From: Cupriavidus pauculus | GTDB lineage: Bacteria; Pseudomonadota; Gammaproteobacteria; Burkholderiales; Burkholderiaceae | NCBI RefSeq assembly: GCF_008693385.1 | Contig: NZ_CP044067.1 | Span: 62,001 to 126,000, forward strand | Direction of reading: 5' to 3' | DNA: 64,000 nt | Translations under genes and position numbers: made by a program | Shown: positions 33,051-41,846 of the stretch, one piece after another | Layout: each line of letters starts with the position of its first letter | Numbering within the stretch: position 1 is the stretch's first letter | Notes under the pieces: generated by a model | Told to the model about the DNA's origin: nothing | The model's database searches: none | What the model saw: only the letters and a program-made list of their open reading frames with translations

Positions 33051-34856
33051 ATGGCAATGATCGATGTGAAGGTTCCCCAGCTCTCCGAGTCCGTTGCGGA
33101 GGCAACCCTGATCCAATGGAAAAAGAAGGTTGGCGAGGCGGTCGGGCAGGACGAGATCCTCATCGAGATTGAAACGGACAAGGTCACGCTGGAGGTGCCG
33201 AGTCCCGCGCCTGGCGTGCTGGCGAAGATCGTGCAGCCCGATGGGGCAACGGTACGGGCGGACGAGGTGATTGCGGTGGTGGATACCGAGGGCAAGGCCA
33301 CGGCTGCCGCGCCGGCCGCCGCTGCACCGGCTCCCGCGGCCGCCGCGCCGGCTGCGAAGCCCGCCGCGGCCCCGGCACCTGCTGCCGCGCCCGCCGCTGC
33401 CGGGTCTTCGGTGAGCGCGTCGGCCAAGGTCGACTACGACGTCATCGTGATCGGCGGCGGTCCCGGCGGCTATATCGCGGCGATTCGTGCCGCGCAGCTG
33501 GGCCGCACCGTGGCATGCGTCGAGGAGTGGCTCGACGACGCTGGCAAGCCGCGTCTCGGCGGCACCTGCCTCAATGTCGGCTGCATTCCGAGCAAGGCGC
33601 TGCTGGCCTCGTCGGAGAACTTCGAGCAGGCGCAGCACGGCATGGCCGAGCACGGCGTACGCGTGCAGGGCGTGACGCTCGATCTGCCGCAGATGCTCAA
33701 GCGCAAGGCCGCGATCGTGGACAAGTTCACGGGCGGCGTCGAATTCCTGTTCAAGAAGAACAAGGTGACCTGGCTCAAGGGCCACGGCAAGTTCAACAAG
33801 CGCGCGGCCGACGGCGCGTTCGTCGTGGACGTGACGGAAGGCGACAAGACGCAGTCGTACGCGGCGCGCGACGTGATCATCGCCACGGGGTCGAAGGCGC
33901 GGCATCTGCCGAACGTGCCCGTGGACAACAAGATCGTGTCCGACAACGAAGGTGCATTGTCGTTCGACTCGGTACCGAAAAAGCTCGCCGTGATCGGCGC
34001 GGGTGTCATCGGGCTGGAGCTCGGTTCCGTCTGGCGCCGGCTCGGGTCCGAGGTCACGCTGCTGGAAGCGCTGCCGGGCTTCCTCCCGACCGTCGATGAG
34101 GGCGTGGCGAAGGAAGCGGCCAAGAGCTTCAAGAAGCAGGGCCTGACGATCGAACTCGGCGTCAAGATCGGCGACATCACTACATCGGCCAAGGGCGTCA
34201 AGATCGCCTATCAGGACAAGGACGGCAAGGACCACAAGCTCGACGCGGACCGCCTGATCGTCTCGATCGGCCGCGTGCCGAACACCGACAACCTCGGCCT
34301 CGACCAGGTCGGGCTGGCGGCCGATACGCGCGGCTTTATTCCGGTGGACGACAAGTGCCGTACGTCGGTACCGGGGATCTATGCGATCGGGGACGTCGTG
34401 CGGGGGCCGATGCTGGCGCACAAGGCGGAAGACGAGGGCGTACTCGTGGCCGAAGTCATCGACGGGCAGAAGCCGCATATCGACTACAACTGCATTCCGT
34501 GGGTCATCTACACCGAACCCGAGATCGCATGGGTCGGCAAGACGGAAGCCCAGCTGAAGGCCGAAGGCCGCGAATATCGCGCGGGGCAGTTCCCCATGGC
34601 CGTCAATGGCCGCGCCCTGGGGCTCGGGCATGCGGAAGGCTTCGTCAAGATGATCGCGGACGCGAAGACCGATGAAATCCTCGGCGTGCATATCGTCTCG
34701 ACCAACGCCTCCGACCTGATCACGGAAGCGGTGGTGGCGATGGAGTTCAAGGCGGCGTCCGAGGACATCGGCATGATCAGCCACGCGCATCCGTCGCTGC
34801 CGGAGGCCATGCGGGAGGCGGCGCTGGCGGTGCGGAAGCGGTCGTTGAATATGTAA
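33051..34856 (+). CDS. dihydrolipoyl dehydrogenase with N-terminal lipoyl domain
   Basis: 601 residues. Residues 1-78 are a lipoyl domain (VPQLSESVAEATLIQWKKK; K44 in EIETDKVTLEVP is the lipoylation site). A Pro/Ala linker of some 40 residues leads to a full E3: FAD motif VIGGGPGGYIAAIRAAQLG, redox disulfide GGTCLNVGCIPSKALL, NAD motif VIGAGVIGLELGS, and the C-terminal base HAHPSLPEAMRE. Start ATG 33051 has AGGATGACC ahead; an in-frame ATG at 33045 is close. The lipoyl part looks like that of OdhB (2-oxoglutarate E2), not PdhB. No E1 or E2 gene lies nearby, so this is a stand-alone copy, possibly an extra E3 for an unlinked complex. Confidence 0.88.
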   Translation: MAMIDVKVPQLSESVAEATLIQWKKKVGEAVGQDEILIEIETDKVTLEVPSPAPGVLAKIVQPDGATVRADEVIAVVDTEGKATAAAPAAAAPAPAAAAPAAKPAAAPAPAAAPAAAGSSVSASAKVDYDVIVIGGGPGGYIAAIRAAQLGRTVACVEEWLDDAGKPRLGGTCLNVGCIPSKALLASSENFEQAQHGMAEHGVRVQGVTLDLPQMLKRKAAIVDKFTGGVEFLFKKNKVTWLKGHGKFNKRAADGAFVVDVTEGDKTQSYAARDVIIATGSKARHLPNVPVDNKIVSDNEGALSFDSVPKKLAVIGAGVIGLELGSVWRRLGSEVTLLEALPGFLPTVDEGVAKEAAKSFKKQGLTIELGVKIGDITTSAKGVKIAYQDKDGKDHKLDADRLIVSIGRVPNTDNLGLDQVGLAADTRGFIPVDDKCRTSVPGIYAIGDVVRGPMLAHKAEDEGVLVAEVIDGQKPHIDYNCIPWVIYTEPEIAWVGKTEAQLKAEGREYRAGQFPMAVNGRALGLGHAEGFVKMIADAKTDEILGVHIVSTNASDLITEAVVAMEFKAASEDIGMISHAHPSLPEAMREAALAVRKRSLNM

Positions 34857-34876
34857 GGTGGCGTAGCGCGGCGCAC

Positions 34877-34904
34877 GCGCGTACGTTCGGTTGGGCGTAC
34901 GCGC
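34877..34904. terminator. strong hairpin after the dihydrolipoyl dehydrogenase gene
   Basis: GCGCGTACG and CGTACGCGC form a perfect 9-bp stem around a 10-base loop, 21 bp after the stop codon. No T-tract follows, so termination is plausible but not proven by sequence. Confidence 0.4.
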
Positions 34905-35015
34905 GGACTTGGCGGGAATGGACCATCAGCCCGGCACGGCGAAACCATTCGCCGGGACGTATGACATCTATGATTTCACGTGAGTGGTCATGTCGTCATC
35001 CTTCCCATCACTGCC

Positions 35016-35657
35016 ATGTCAGAGAACCTGTTCGCCGATGGGGCTTCACCCATCGTTTACATCATCGACGACGATGCCCTGATCCGCGCGTCGCTCGACT
35101 CGCTGCTTCGCTCCGTGGGATTACGCATTCGCTCGTTCGAAGGCACGGAAGCGTTCAAGGCCTCGACCGTCGAGGATGCGCCGAGCTGCCTGTTGCTGGA
35201 CGTCAGGCTCCGTGGAGAAAGCGGTCTGATGTTCCTGCAGCGCCAGCAGCCGGCGTTGCAGATGCCGATCATCTTCATGAGTGGGCATACCGATATGCAG
35301 GCGTGCGTCACGGCCATGAAAGCGGGCGCCGTCGACTTCCTGACCAAGCCCATCGCCGAACAGCAAGTCATCGATACCGTCATGATTGCACTGCATCGGG
35401 ACGCGCAAAGGCGCGAGCAGGTGCGGGCACGCAACGAGGCGCTCGACACGCTCAAGACCCTGACGCCTCGCGAGCTCGAGGTGTTCGTTCGGGTCGTGGC
35501 GGGTTCGCTGAACAAGCGGATCGCGGCAAGCCTCGGTATCAGCGAGATCACCGTCAAGGTTCACCGGGCTTCCGTCATGCGAAAGATGAATGCGCGTTCA
35601 TTGCCCGATCTCGTGCGCACCTCTCAGATGGTCGGCATCGTTCCATTGGATTGCTGA
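35016..35657 (+). CDS. FixJ-type response regulator
   Basis: 213 residues: a receiver with YIIDDDALIRASL, phospho-acceptor Asp in LLLDVRLRGESG, Thr/Ser in IFMSGHTD and K in FLTKPI, then a LuxR/FixJ helix-turn-helix (LTPRELEVFVRVVAGSLNKR, ISEITVKVHRASVMRKM). I prefer ATG 35016; GTG 34980 opens the frame but neither has a clear ribosome site. It is the first of four same-strand genes that end in a sensor kinase, its probable partner. FixJ-type regulators commonly pair with the large GAF-containing kinases that this kinase resembles. Confidence 0.85.
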   Translation: MSENLFADGASPIVYIIDDDALIRASLDSLLRSVGLRIRSFEGTEAFKASTVEDAPSCLLLDVRLRGESGLMFLQRQQPALQMPIIFMSGHTDMQACVTAMKAGAVDFLTKPIAEQQVIDTVMIALHRDAQRREQVRARNEALDTLKTLTPRELEVFVRVVAGSLNKRIAASLGISEITVKVHRASVMRKMNARSLPDLVRTSQMVGIVPLDC

Positions 35658-35747
35658 GCATCGTGTCTGAAAACATCGTCGTAAATGTCGCCATGGACGC
35701 GGTGGGATTGAGGCACCATTGATGATGATACACATTGGGCGCGCGAG

Positions 35748-36713
35748 ATGGAAAAGCCAAACACGTCGATCCGGCGCTGGTCCACGGACGACGTCGAATC
35801 CCGGCTGAGACGGGAGTACTGGATCGACGCGATCGGTCACTCCCTTGCCAGGAGCGACATCGATATTTCCGACTCCGAGCGCTTTCAGGCGAAGCTTCTC
35901 TCTGGCGACTTCGGGCCGCTCCGTATGAGCAGGACCATGGCGACCGTCGGCAGAAGGGTGCGGAGGACCCGGCGCAATATCGCGCTGGATTCGCGGGACT
36001 CCTATCACCTGGTCACGTCTCACAACGGTCCCTGGTCGGTGCATACCGAAAGAGGCTCGGTGGATCTGCGTGGCCAGGACGCGGTACTGCTGAGTTCGGG
36101 GCGGGAGTATGCGATTCACCTGCCGGACGAGTCCGATCTCATTCTTGTCGGATTGCCGTCCCACTGGATCGAGGGCTGGATCTATCGGGCCGACGATCAT
36201 GTCGGTGCGCATATCGATGCGTCGGCGGGCTGGGCGCGAGTCCTTTGCGCCTTTATCCGGCAGATGTTTCAGGACTTTCAGGATTCGGTTGCCCATGACG
36301 CGTCATTGCTCGCCAGCGAGCTCGGTGCGTTGGCGGGGCGCGCACTCAATCCACCCAGCGACATCCAGCTGAGCCGCTCGTCCGAGCTGGCCGGGAAGAT
36401 CCAGCGTTGCATCCGCGACAGGCACCGTGAAGCAAGTATCGCCGCGGTCGATATTGCGACGGATCTGGGGATGTCGGTCAGAAGCCTTCACCGCCATCTC
36501 GCGGTACTGGGCGTCTCGATGGCGAAATACCTGATGGAGACCCGCGTCGAGTCCGCGAAGGCCATGCTGACAAGCCGCGCGTTTCGAAACCTCAGTGTCG
36601 CCGAGATCGGCCATCGATGCGGGTACGGCGATGCCTCGCATTTCATCAAGCAGTTCCGTCGAAGCACCGCGATGACGCCAGGAACGTTCCGTAAGCGTAT
36701 GTCTTCCGTTTGA
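35748..36713 (+). CDS. AraC-family regulator (AraC_binding_2 type)
   Basis: 321 residues. The N-terminal part (FGPLRMSRTMATVGRRVRRT, DAVLLSSGREYAIHLPDESD) resembles the AraC-binding-like domain of FeaR/NahR-adjacent regulators; the C-terminal part has two helix-turn-helices, VDIATDLGMSVRSLHRHLAV and LSVAEIGHRCGYGDASHFIK, with the family ending RRSTAMTPGTFRKRM. It lies 90 bp after the FixJ-type gene and 8 bp before the Yellow-like gene. It may control the propeller gene or serve as a second output of the two-component pair. Effector unknown. Confidence 0.87.
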   Translation: MEKPNTSIRRWSTDDVESRLRREYWIDAIGHSLARSDIDISDSERFQAKLLSGDFGPLRMSRTMATVGRRVRRTRRNIALDSRDSYHLVTSHNGPWSVHTERGSVDLRGQDAVLLSSGREYAIHLPDESDLILVGLPSHWIEGWIYRADDHVGAHIDASAGWARVLCAFIRQMFQDFQDSVAHDASLLASELGALAGRALNPPSDIQLSRSSELAGKIQRCIRDRHREASIAAVDIATDLGMSVRSLHRHLAVLGVSMAKYLMETRVESAKAMLTSRAFRNLSVAEIGHRCGYGDASHFIKQFRRSTAMTPGTFRKRMSSV

Positions 36714-36721
36714 GATCGATA

Positions 36722-37822
36722 ATGAGAATGTGGACCCTTTCCCTGCTGCTCGCCGCCGCGTTGAGTATCGTCGCAGAGGCCGCTGTGGCGGCACCGACGC
36801 TGCATGTTGTGGCCGAGAGCGACAGCATGATCTGGAACGCCACGGCGATCGACGATGCCGGTGGCATCTACGTGGCCGGCCCGCGCTGGACGGGCTCGCT
36901 CGGCCCATCGGTGGCCCGCGTCGGCACCGACGGGGCGCTGGTACCGTTTCCGGACGCAGCGTGGAATGCCGACGCATCGTCGGTTGCCGTCGATAACCGC
37001 TTCGTCAACGTCAATGCGCTCCGGCGCGACGGCGCGGGACAGCTATGGGTCGTCGATACGGGGGTGACGGCCTTTGGCGGGACCGTGGTGCCGGGCGCGG
37101 CGAAACTGGTCGCCATCGATCTGGCTACGGGGCAGGTCAGGCGGGTTGTTCCACTTGGCCCGGACGTCGCGCGCACCCATAGCTATATCGATGACATTCG
37201 ATTCCATGGCGACCATGCCTATCTGACCGACGCGGGGGATCCGGGCCTCATCGTGCTGGATCTGCAATCGGGTGTGGCGCGACGGGTGCTGGAAAGCGAG
37301 CGTTCCACGACCGCTTCGGCCGGGCGCGATATCGTCGTCGATGGACGGATCTTGCGTGGTCCGGACGGACGTCCGCTGCGTGTTCACGCCGATCCGCTGG
37401 AGGTCAGCCACGATGGCCGCTGGCTGTATTTCGGCCCGCTCGAGGGGCCGTGGTCGAAGATCGAAACCCGCTGGCTGAACGACGTCGCCCTGACGCCGGC
37501 CCAACTCGCGGGCAAGGTGCAGCCCTGGCTGGACCTGCCGCCCATGGGTGGCTCGGTCATGGATGCCGCGGGCAACTTCTATTACTCGGACCTGGCGTCC
37601 GATTCGCTGAAACGGATCTCGCCGGACGGTGTCACGGAAACGGTCCTGACCGACAAACGGCTGCATTGGGTCGATGCGCCCGCATTCGACGGCCAGGGCC
37701 GCCTCTATCTGCCCGTGCCCCAGCTTGACCGCATTGGGTTGTTCAATGGCGGGCAGACGCGTCTGGAGCGTCCTGTCCGGCTATATCGGCTGGATCTGCC
37801 GCACACGCGCATTCCCGAGTGA
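36722..37822 (+). CDS. secreted Yellow/major royal jelly protein-like beta-propeller
   Basis: 366 residues. A signal peptide (residues 1-24, ending VAA) is followed by a six-bladed propeller of the MRJP/Yellow type: QLWVVDTGVTAFGGTVVPGA, LVAIDLATGQVRRVVPLGPD, YIDDIRFHGDHAYLTDAGDP, DPLEVSHDGRWLYFGPLEGP and GNFYYSDLASDSLKR. Bacterial members are uncommon and have no settled reaction; many propellers of this group bind small ligands or act as lactonases. I use ATG 36722. Its stop overlaps the GTG start of the kinase by four bases, so the two are translated together. It may supply the signal ligand for that kinase. Confidence 0.82.
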   Translation: MRMWTLSLLLAAALSIVAEAAVAAPTLHVVAESDSMIWNATAIDDAGGIYVAGPRWTGSLGPSVARVGTDGALVPFPDAAWNADASSVAVDNRFVNVNALRRDGAGQLWVVDTGVTAFGGTVVPGAAKLVAIDLATGQVRRVVPLGPDVARTHSYIDDIRFHGDHAYLTDAGDPGLIVLDLQSGVARRVLESERSTTASAGRDIVVDGRILRGPDGRPLRVHADPLEVSHDGRWLYFGPLEGPWSKIETRWLNDVALTPAQLAGKVQPWLDLPPMGGSVMDAAGNFYYSDLASDSLKRISPDGVTETVLTDKRLHWVDAPAFDGQGRLYLPVPQLDRIGLFNGGQTRLERPVRLYRLDLPHTRIPE

Positions 37823-39996
37823 AGGGCCTGCAGCCGTCCATCGCAGATGATCAGGAAGTTGCCAGCCGGCTCGTCGAAGGGATCGTGAATCGGATCGCCA
37901 ATGGCGAGCATCTGGGCCGGGTACATGCCGAAGCCCGCATCGCGATCGAGGCGGCGCGCCGCGCATGCGACAGAGCGACGGAACTGGTTGTCGGCGCCCA
38001 GCTTCGGCTGGTGCGGGACCTGCGCCACGATAATCCGGTGCGGCGCCCGATTCCGTTCTCGCTGGCCGCGGTGCTGCCCGCCGACCAGAAGTTGACGGGG
38101 CGTTTGAAGGAAACGCGGCGACTCGTGCATCTCTACTCGGGATTGGCCGCATTCTTCGACGACGATCTGCCCCTGGCTACCGAACGGTTTCGCGCGGCGG
38201 AAGCACTGGCGACGGATACACCCGGCCGGGCACCCCACCGAGGCGGTCCATGCCTGGCATTCTTCGGTGCCATCGCCAGACTGAGCGTGACGTCCAGGGG
38301 CACGATACCGGCCGAGGTCAGTCCTTCCATCGTTGACGACATCGAGACGAGACGCGCGTTGCTCGAGCAATGGGGCGCGACGGTACCAGGACTCGGCGGA
38401 AAGGCGTTGCTGGTCGGCGCCGAGCTGGCGCGCGCACGCGGAGAGCACGTTCTTGCCGCACAGCTTTATTCCAGATCGGCATCGGCCGCCAATGTCAGCG
38501 GGCAGCTCATGGTCGAATCGATTGCCTGGGAGTTCTCTGCGAGGCATCACCAATCCCAGGGGAGCGTCGAACTGGCGCTCGAGCATGCCAGGCGGGCACG
38601 CTATTGCTATGGAGTTTGGGGGGCGCATGCGAAGGTGCAGCGCTTGATCGTAAGCTACCGTGCGCTTGCCGATGTCTCGGAAGGCGGCGCGGGCGCGCTG
38701 CTGCACCGGAGACAAGACATGGAAAACGATTTGCACCAAGGCATGCGGGCGGTTCAGGCATTCTCCGAAGAGATTCTGCTGGAGAAGCTGGTCGAGCGAG
38801 TGCTGGACACGATGATTCTTCAGGCCGATGCGCAATATGGTGTGCTGCTATTGATGAGAGGGGGCGAGCCAATCGTCGAATCCATCGGTACGTTGCACCA
38901 TGGCAGGATCGTCTTCCAGACCATGGCCTCGGCACCCACCGACGCGATCCTCCCGCTGGCGATCCTCAACAAGACGATCAGAAGCCGGCGGCTCGTCGCG
39001 TTCGTTGACGCGGGCCAGGCGCTGGCGTCCAGTCGGATGGTCGGGCGGGCCGCTCGCCCCGTGCGCGCTGCGATGTGCTTTCCGCTGATGCGGCAGGGGA
39101 CGATGGTCGGCGTGCTTTACCTCGAGAACAATCGCCGCACGGAAGCGTTCAGCGCGGACAGGGCGGCGCTTCTGGAGATGCTGGCGCAACATGCCGCCAA
39201 TTCCATCGTGACCGCGCGTCTGTACAGGGAACTTGTCGATGAGAATGAACGGCGCGCCGAAACGGAGGCCGCATTGGTGAAAGCGAGAGCAGACCTCGCG
39301 CGAACCTCCCATTTGACGGCGATGGGCGGCATGGCGGCGTCGATTGCGCATGAAATCAACCAGCCGCTCGCCGCCATCATCAATTGCAGCGGGGCAGGGC
39401 GCCGCTGGCTCGCAAGGAGCGTCCCCGATGTGACGGAGGCCGTGGCGGCCTTCGATCAGATCAACAGCGCGGCGGCGCGTACGTCCGAGATTATCCGCGC
39501 GCTGCGGGCTCTGGCAAAGCAGACTCCGGCATCGCTGGCACCGCTTGCCATCGATGAAGTCCTGATCAGCGTGCTCGAGCTCATGCGGCCCGAGATCGAC
39601 GATCGCAGGGTGAGACTGTCGATGTCCTTGTCGGCCTCCGGGAAGGCCGTCTTTGGCGACGGCGTCCAGTTGCAGCAAGTGGTGCTCAACCTGATCACCA
39701 ACGCGCTGGAGGCCATGACCGAGACGCCGGCGCCGGCCCGCAAGCTTGCCGTGTCGTCGCAAGTCGAGGGCGGTTATGTCTGCGTGAAGGTATCGGATAG
39801 CGGAACCGGCATGGATGACACGACCCTCGAGAACATCTTCGATCCGTTCTTCACGACAAAGAGCACGGGGATCGGGATGGGGCTGGCCATCTGCCGCTCC
39901 ATCATGGAGGCCCATGGCGGGACGCTCGAAGCGTCTTCCGAACCCGGCCACGGTAGCACGCTGACCTTCAGCATTCCCGTCGCGGCGCGAATCTAG
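37819..39996 (+). CDS. GAF sensor histidine kinase with helical-repeat N-terminus (725 aa)
   Basis: Residues 1-290 are helical-repeat-like (LVHLYSGLAAFFDDDLPLAT, EHARRARYCYGVWGAHAKVQ), residues 310-460 a GAF domain (DTMILQADAQYGVLLLMRGG, MCFPLMRQGTMVGVLYLENN), and residues 500-725 a kinase core: H511 in ASIAHEINQPLAAI, N box NLITNALEAM, and G boxes DSGTGMDD and GIGMGLAICRSIM. It closely resembles the last third of the large AAA-GAF-histidine kinases that start with a Ser/Thr-kinase domain, but that N-terminal part is absent. No membrane segment is seen, so it is cytoplasmic. The start is GTG 37819, coupled to the Yellow-like gene. The FixJ-type regulator at 35.0 kb is its likely partner. Confidence 0.85.
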   Translation: MKGLQPSIADDQEVASRLVEGIVNRIANGEHLGRVHAEARIAIEAARRACDRATELVVGAQLRLVRDLRHDNPVRRPIPFSLAAVLPADQKLTGRLKETRRLVHLYSGLAAFFDDDLPLATERFRAAEALATDTPGRAPHRGGPCLAFFGAIARLSVTSRGTIPAEVSPSIVDDIETRRALLEQWGATVPGLGGKALLVGAELARARGEHVLAAQLYSRSASAANVSGQLMVESIAWEFSARHHQSQGSVELALEHARRARYCYGVWGAHAKVQRLIVSYRALADVSEGGAGALLHRRQDMENDLHQGMRAVQAFSEEILLEKLVERVLDTMILQADAQYGVLLLMRGGEPIVESIGTLHHGRIVFQTMASAPTDAILPLAILNKTIRSRRLVAFVDAGQALASSRMVGRAARPVRAAMCFPLMRQGTMVGVLYLENNRRTEAFSADRAALLEMLAQHAANSIVTARLYRELVDENERRAETEAALVKARADLARTSHLTAMGGMAASIAHEINQPLAAIINCSGAGRRWLARSVPDVTEAVAAFDQINSAAARTSEIIRALRALAKQTPASLAPLAIDEVLISVLELMRPEIDDRRVRLSMSLSASGKAVFGDGVQLQQVVLNLITNALEAMTETPAPARKLAVSSQVEGGYVCVKVSDSGTGMDDTTLENIFDPFFTTKSTGIGMGLAICRSIMEAHGGTLEASSEPGHGSTLTFSIPVAARI

Positions 39997-40002
39997 AAAT
40001 AA

Positions 40003-40024
40003 GACGCCCGCGCGAGCGGGCGTC
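40003..40024. terminator. hairpin between convergent kinase and DUF2501 genes
   Basis: GACGCCCGC / GCGGGCGTC forms a perfect 9-bp stem closed by a GCGA (GNRA) tetraloop. On the minus strand the stem is followed by TTATTTC, so it works best as terminator for DUF2501, and possibly for both genes. Confidence 0.75.
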
Positions 40025-40044
40025 CGGATGTGCAGAGAATTGCC

Positions 40045-40527
40045 TCAAAGCATCGACTTCCCCTGCGCCAGGATCTTGTCGCACACCTGCCTGGTGACCT
40101 CGGCCTTCAGCCCGCCCCCGCTCAAATCAAACTTGCTGCCACTGCTGGTGGAAAGAATCCCGCGCGAGCCGTCGCTGTAGTTGCTGTCCCGGGTCCCGCC
40201 GGACACCGAGCCGAGCAGCTTGTCCTTCACCGCCGAAGTGGCCGAGTCGGCGTTGAGATAGTTGTTCTTGACGCAGAATTCGATGACGCCGGCTGCGTTA
40301 CCGGCCGAACCGGAACTCAGCGACGAGAGCGACGATAGCGACGATAGCGACCCGCCCCCAGGCGAGCCAAGCCCGCCGAGCGCGCCAGTGGCACCTTGGC
40401 CGGAACTGCCGCCCAGCGGCGAGGATTTCAGCATGTCGCCGATCTGGGCGTTGGCGGTGCCGGAGAGCAGGAGCACGGATACCGAAGCGAGCAATGCCGC
40501 GCGGCGAGAGAAAGTGGACGCAGTCAT
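40045..40527 (-). CDS. DUF2501 secreted protein (160 aa)
   Basis: A signal peptide (residues 1-27, ending ANA) is followed by IGDMLKSSPLGGSSG, a low-complexity stretch of LSSLSSLSSLSSGSAG and the conserved DUF2501 part: VIEFCVKNNYLNADSATSA and VCDKILAQGKSML at the end, with one Cys in each. E. coli YjjA is of the same family; no function is known. ATG 40527 has AAGGAGTCCCT upstream. It stands alone and ends at a good terminator hairpin. Confidence 0.85.
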   Translation of the reverse strand: MTASTFSRRAALLASVSVLLLSGTANAQIGDMLKSSPLGGSSGQGATGALGGLGSPGGGSLSSLSSLSSLSSGSAGNAAGVIEFCVKNNYLNADSATSAVKDKLLGSVSGGTRDSNYSDGSRGILSTSSGSKFDLSGGGLKAEVTRQVCDKILAQGKSML

Positions 40528-40600
40528 AGGGACTCCTTGTCAGGTTTCGCTGTGAATGGCGTCTCCACTATACGCCCCGTACTCGCTCCCGGTCGTGACG

Positions 40601-41824
40601 TTATCGTTGCGGCATGGCGGGTGCGCGCGGCGAGATGCCGGATCGGTAGCTGAACCACCCGAGGATCGCCACCCCGCCAAGCGCGATAAACGCCGCGCTA
40701 TAGCCGAAATGATGCGCGATCCACCCGGCGAATGCGGGGCTCAGCGCCGCGCCGACGCCCTGCACGGCCATGACGGCCCCGAGGCCGGCGTTGACGTGGC
40801 CTGTGCCTCGGAGGATGCCGGCAACGAGTCCCGGTAGCGCGACGCCGAGCAAGCCTGCTCCGATGCCGTCGAGCGCCTGAACGGGGATCAGTGCCCATGG
40901 CGATGCCCAGGTCCCCGCGATGAGTCCGCGCAGGGGCAATACCAGAAGCGCCGCGACGATGAGCACGCGGTACCCGTGGCGGCTCGCGTAGCGGCCCGCG
41001 CCCAGCGCGGCGGGAATCATCACCAGTTGCGCCACGATGACCGTCGCGGCCGTGAAGACGCTCGGGTTCACCAGCCCATGTGCCACGATCGACTGCGCGA
41101 ACCAGGGCAACATCGCGGCATTGCCGAGATGGAACAGCAGCATCGTGATCGCGAGCATGCGCAGCTCGCGCGATTCGGCCAGCACGCGCAGCGTCGAGGG
41201 GGGCTGACCGCCGTCATGCGCCGAAGCGGCGGACGGCGAGCTATCGCCGCGCGCGCGCTCATGATCGATGTCCTCGGGACGGATACGGATGAGGCAGACG
41301 AGCCCCGCGAACGCCATCACGGTCAGCAGCAGGAACACCGCCGACAGCCCCCACAGATAGCCCGCCATGCCGGCCAGCGCTGCCGCCACGACATTGCCGG
41401 CGTGGTTCCACGCTTCATTGATGCCCAATTGCCGGGGCAAGTCGTCATGGTCCACGATCCCCAGCGTCAGGCCCATGATGCCGGCGCCCAGCAGCGCACC
41501 CGCCATGCCGGTCACCACCTGAGAGGTCATGGCAATGCCGAACGATGGGCTGGCCCATAGCGCCGCGGTCGCCAGCGTGAGTCCGAAGGTGCCGGCCGCG
41601 AGCAGCAGCCGCTTGCTGTGCGACCGGTCGACCCATGCTCCCATCGGTGTGGTCGCAAGCATGCCGGCGGCACCGCCGGCCGCCATCACGTAACCGATGT
41701 CGTCGGCGCGCCAGCCCTGGCTGAGCAGCAGCACACCGAGAAAGGGCCCGAGTCCGTCGCGGACGTCCGACAGAAAGAAGATCAGGCCCGATAGCCAGTT
41801 GCGGGAGCTCACTCGCGTTCTCAT
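40601..41824 (-). CDS. MFS transporter (407 aa)
   Basis: Twelve membrane segments, with IFFLSDVRDGLGPFLGVLLL as first helix and MGAWVDRSHSKRLLLAAGT as the loop 2-3 motif (G-x3-D-R/K-type). A central soluble loop of about 30 residues (HERARGDSSPSAASAHDGGQ) separates the halves. It is like uncharacterised MFS proteins of Burkholderiales that sit near sensor kinases. Substrate unknown. The gene lies 22 bp downstream of the sigma-54-controlled secreted protein on the same strand, so both are likely one transcript regulated by the NtrC-type regulator. Confidence 0.85.
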   Translation of the reverse strand: MRTRVSSRNWLSGLIFFLSDVRDGLGPFLGVLLLSQGWRADDIGYVMAAGGAAGMLATTPMGAWVDRSHSKRLLLAAGTFGLTLATAALWASPSFGIAMTSQVVTGMAGALLGAGIMGLTLGIVDHDDLPRQLGINEAWNHAGNVVAAALAGMAGYLWGLSAVFLLLTVMAFAGLVCLIRIRPEDIDHERARGDSSPSAASAHDGGQPPSTLRVLAESRELRMLAITMLLFHLGNAAMLPWFAQSIVAHGLVNPSVFTAATVIVAQLVMIPAALGAGRYASRHGYRVLIVAALLVLPLRGLIAGTWASPWALIPVQALDGIGAGLLGVALPGLVAGILRGTGHVNAGLGAVMAVQGVGAALSPAFAGWIAHHFGYSAAFIALGGVAILGWFSYRSGISPRAPAMPQR

Positions 41825-41846
41825 CGCGGCACGCGGCGGCGTTCCG

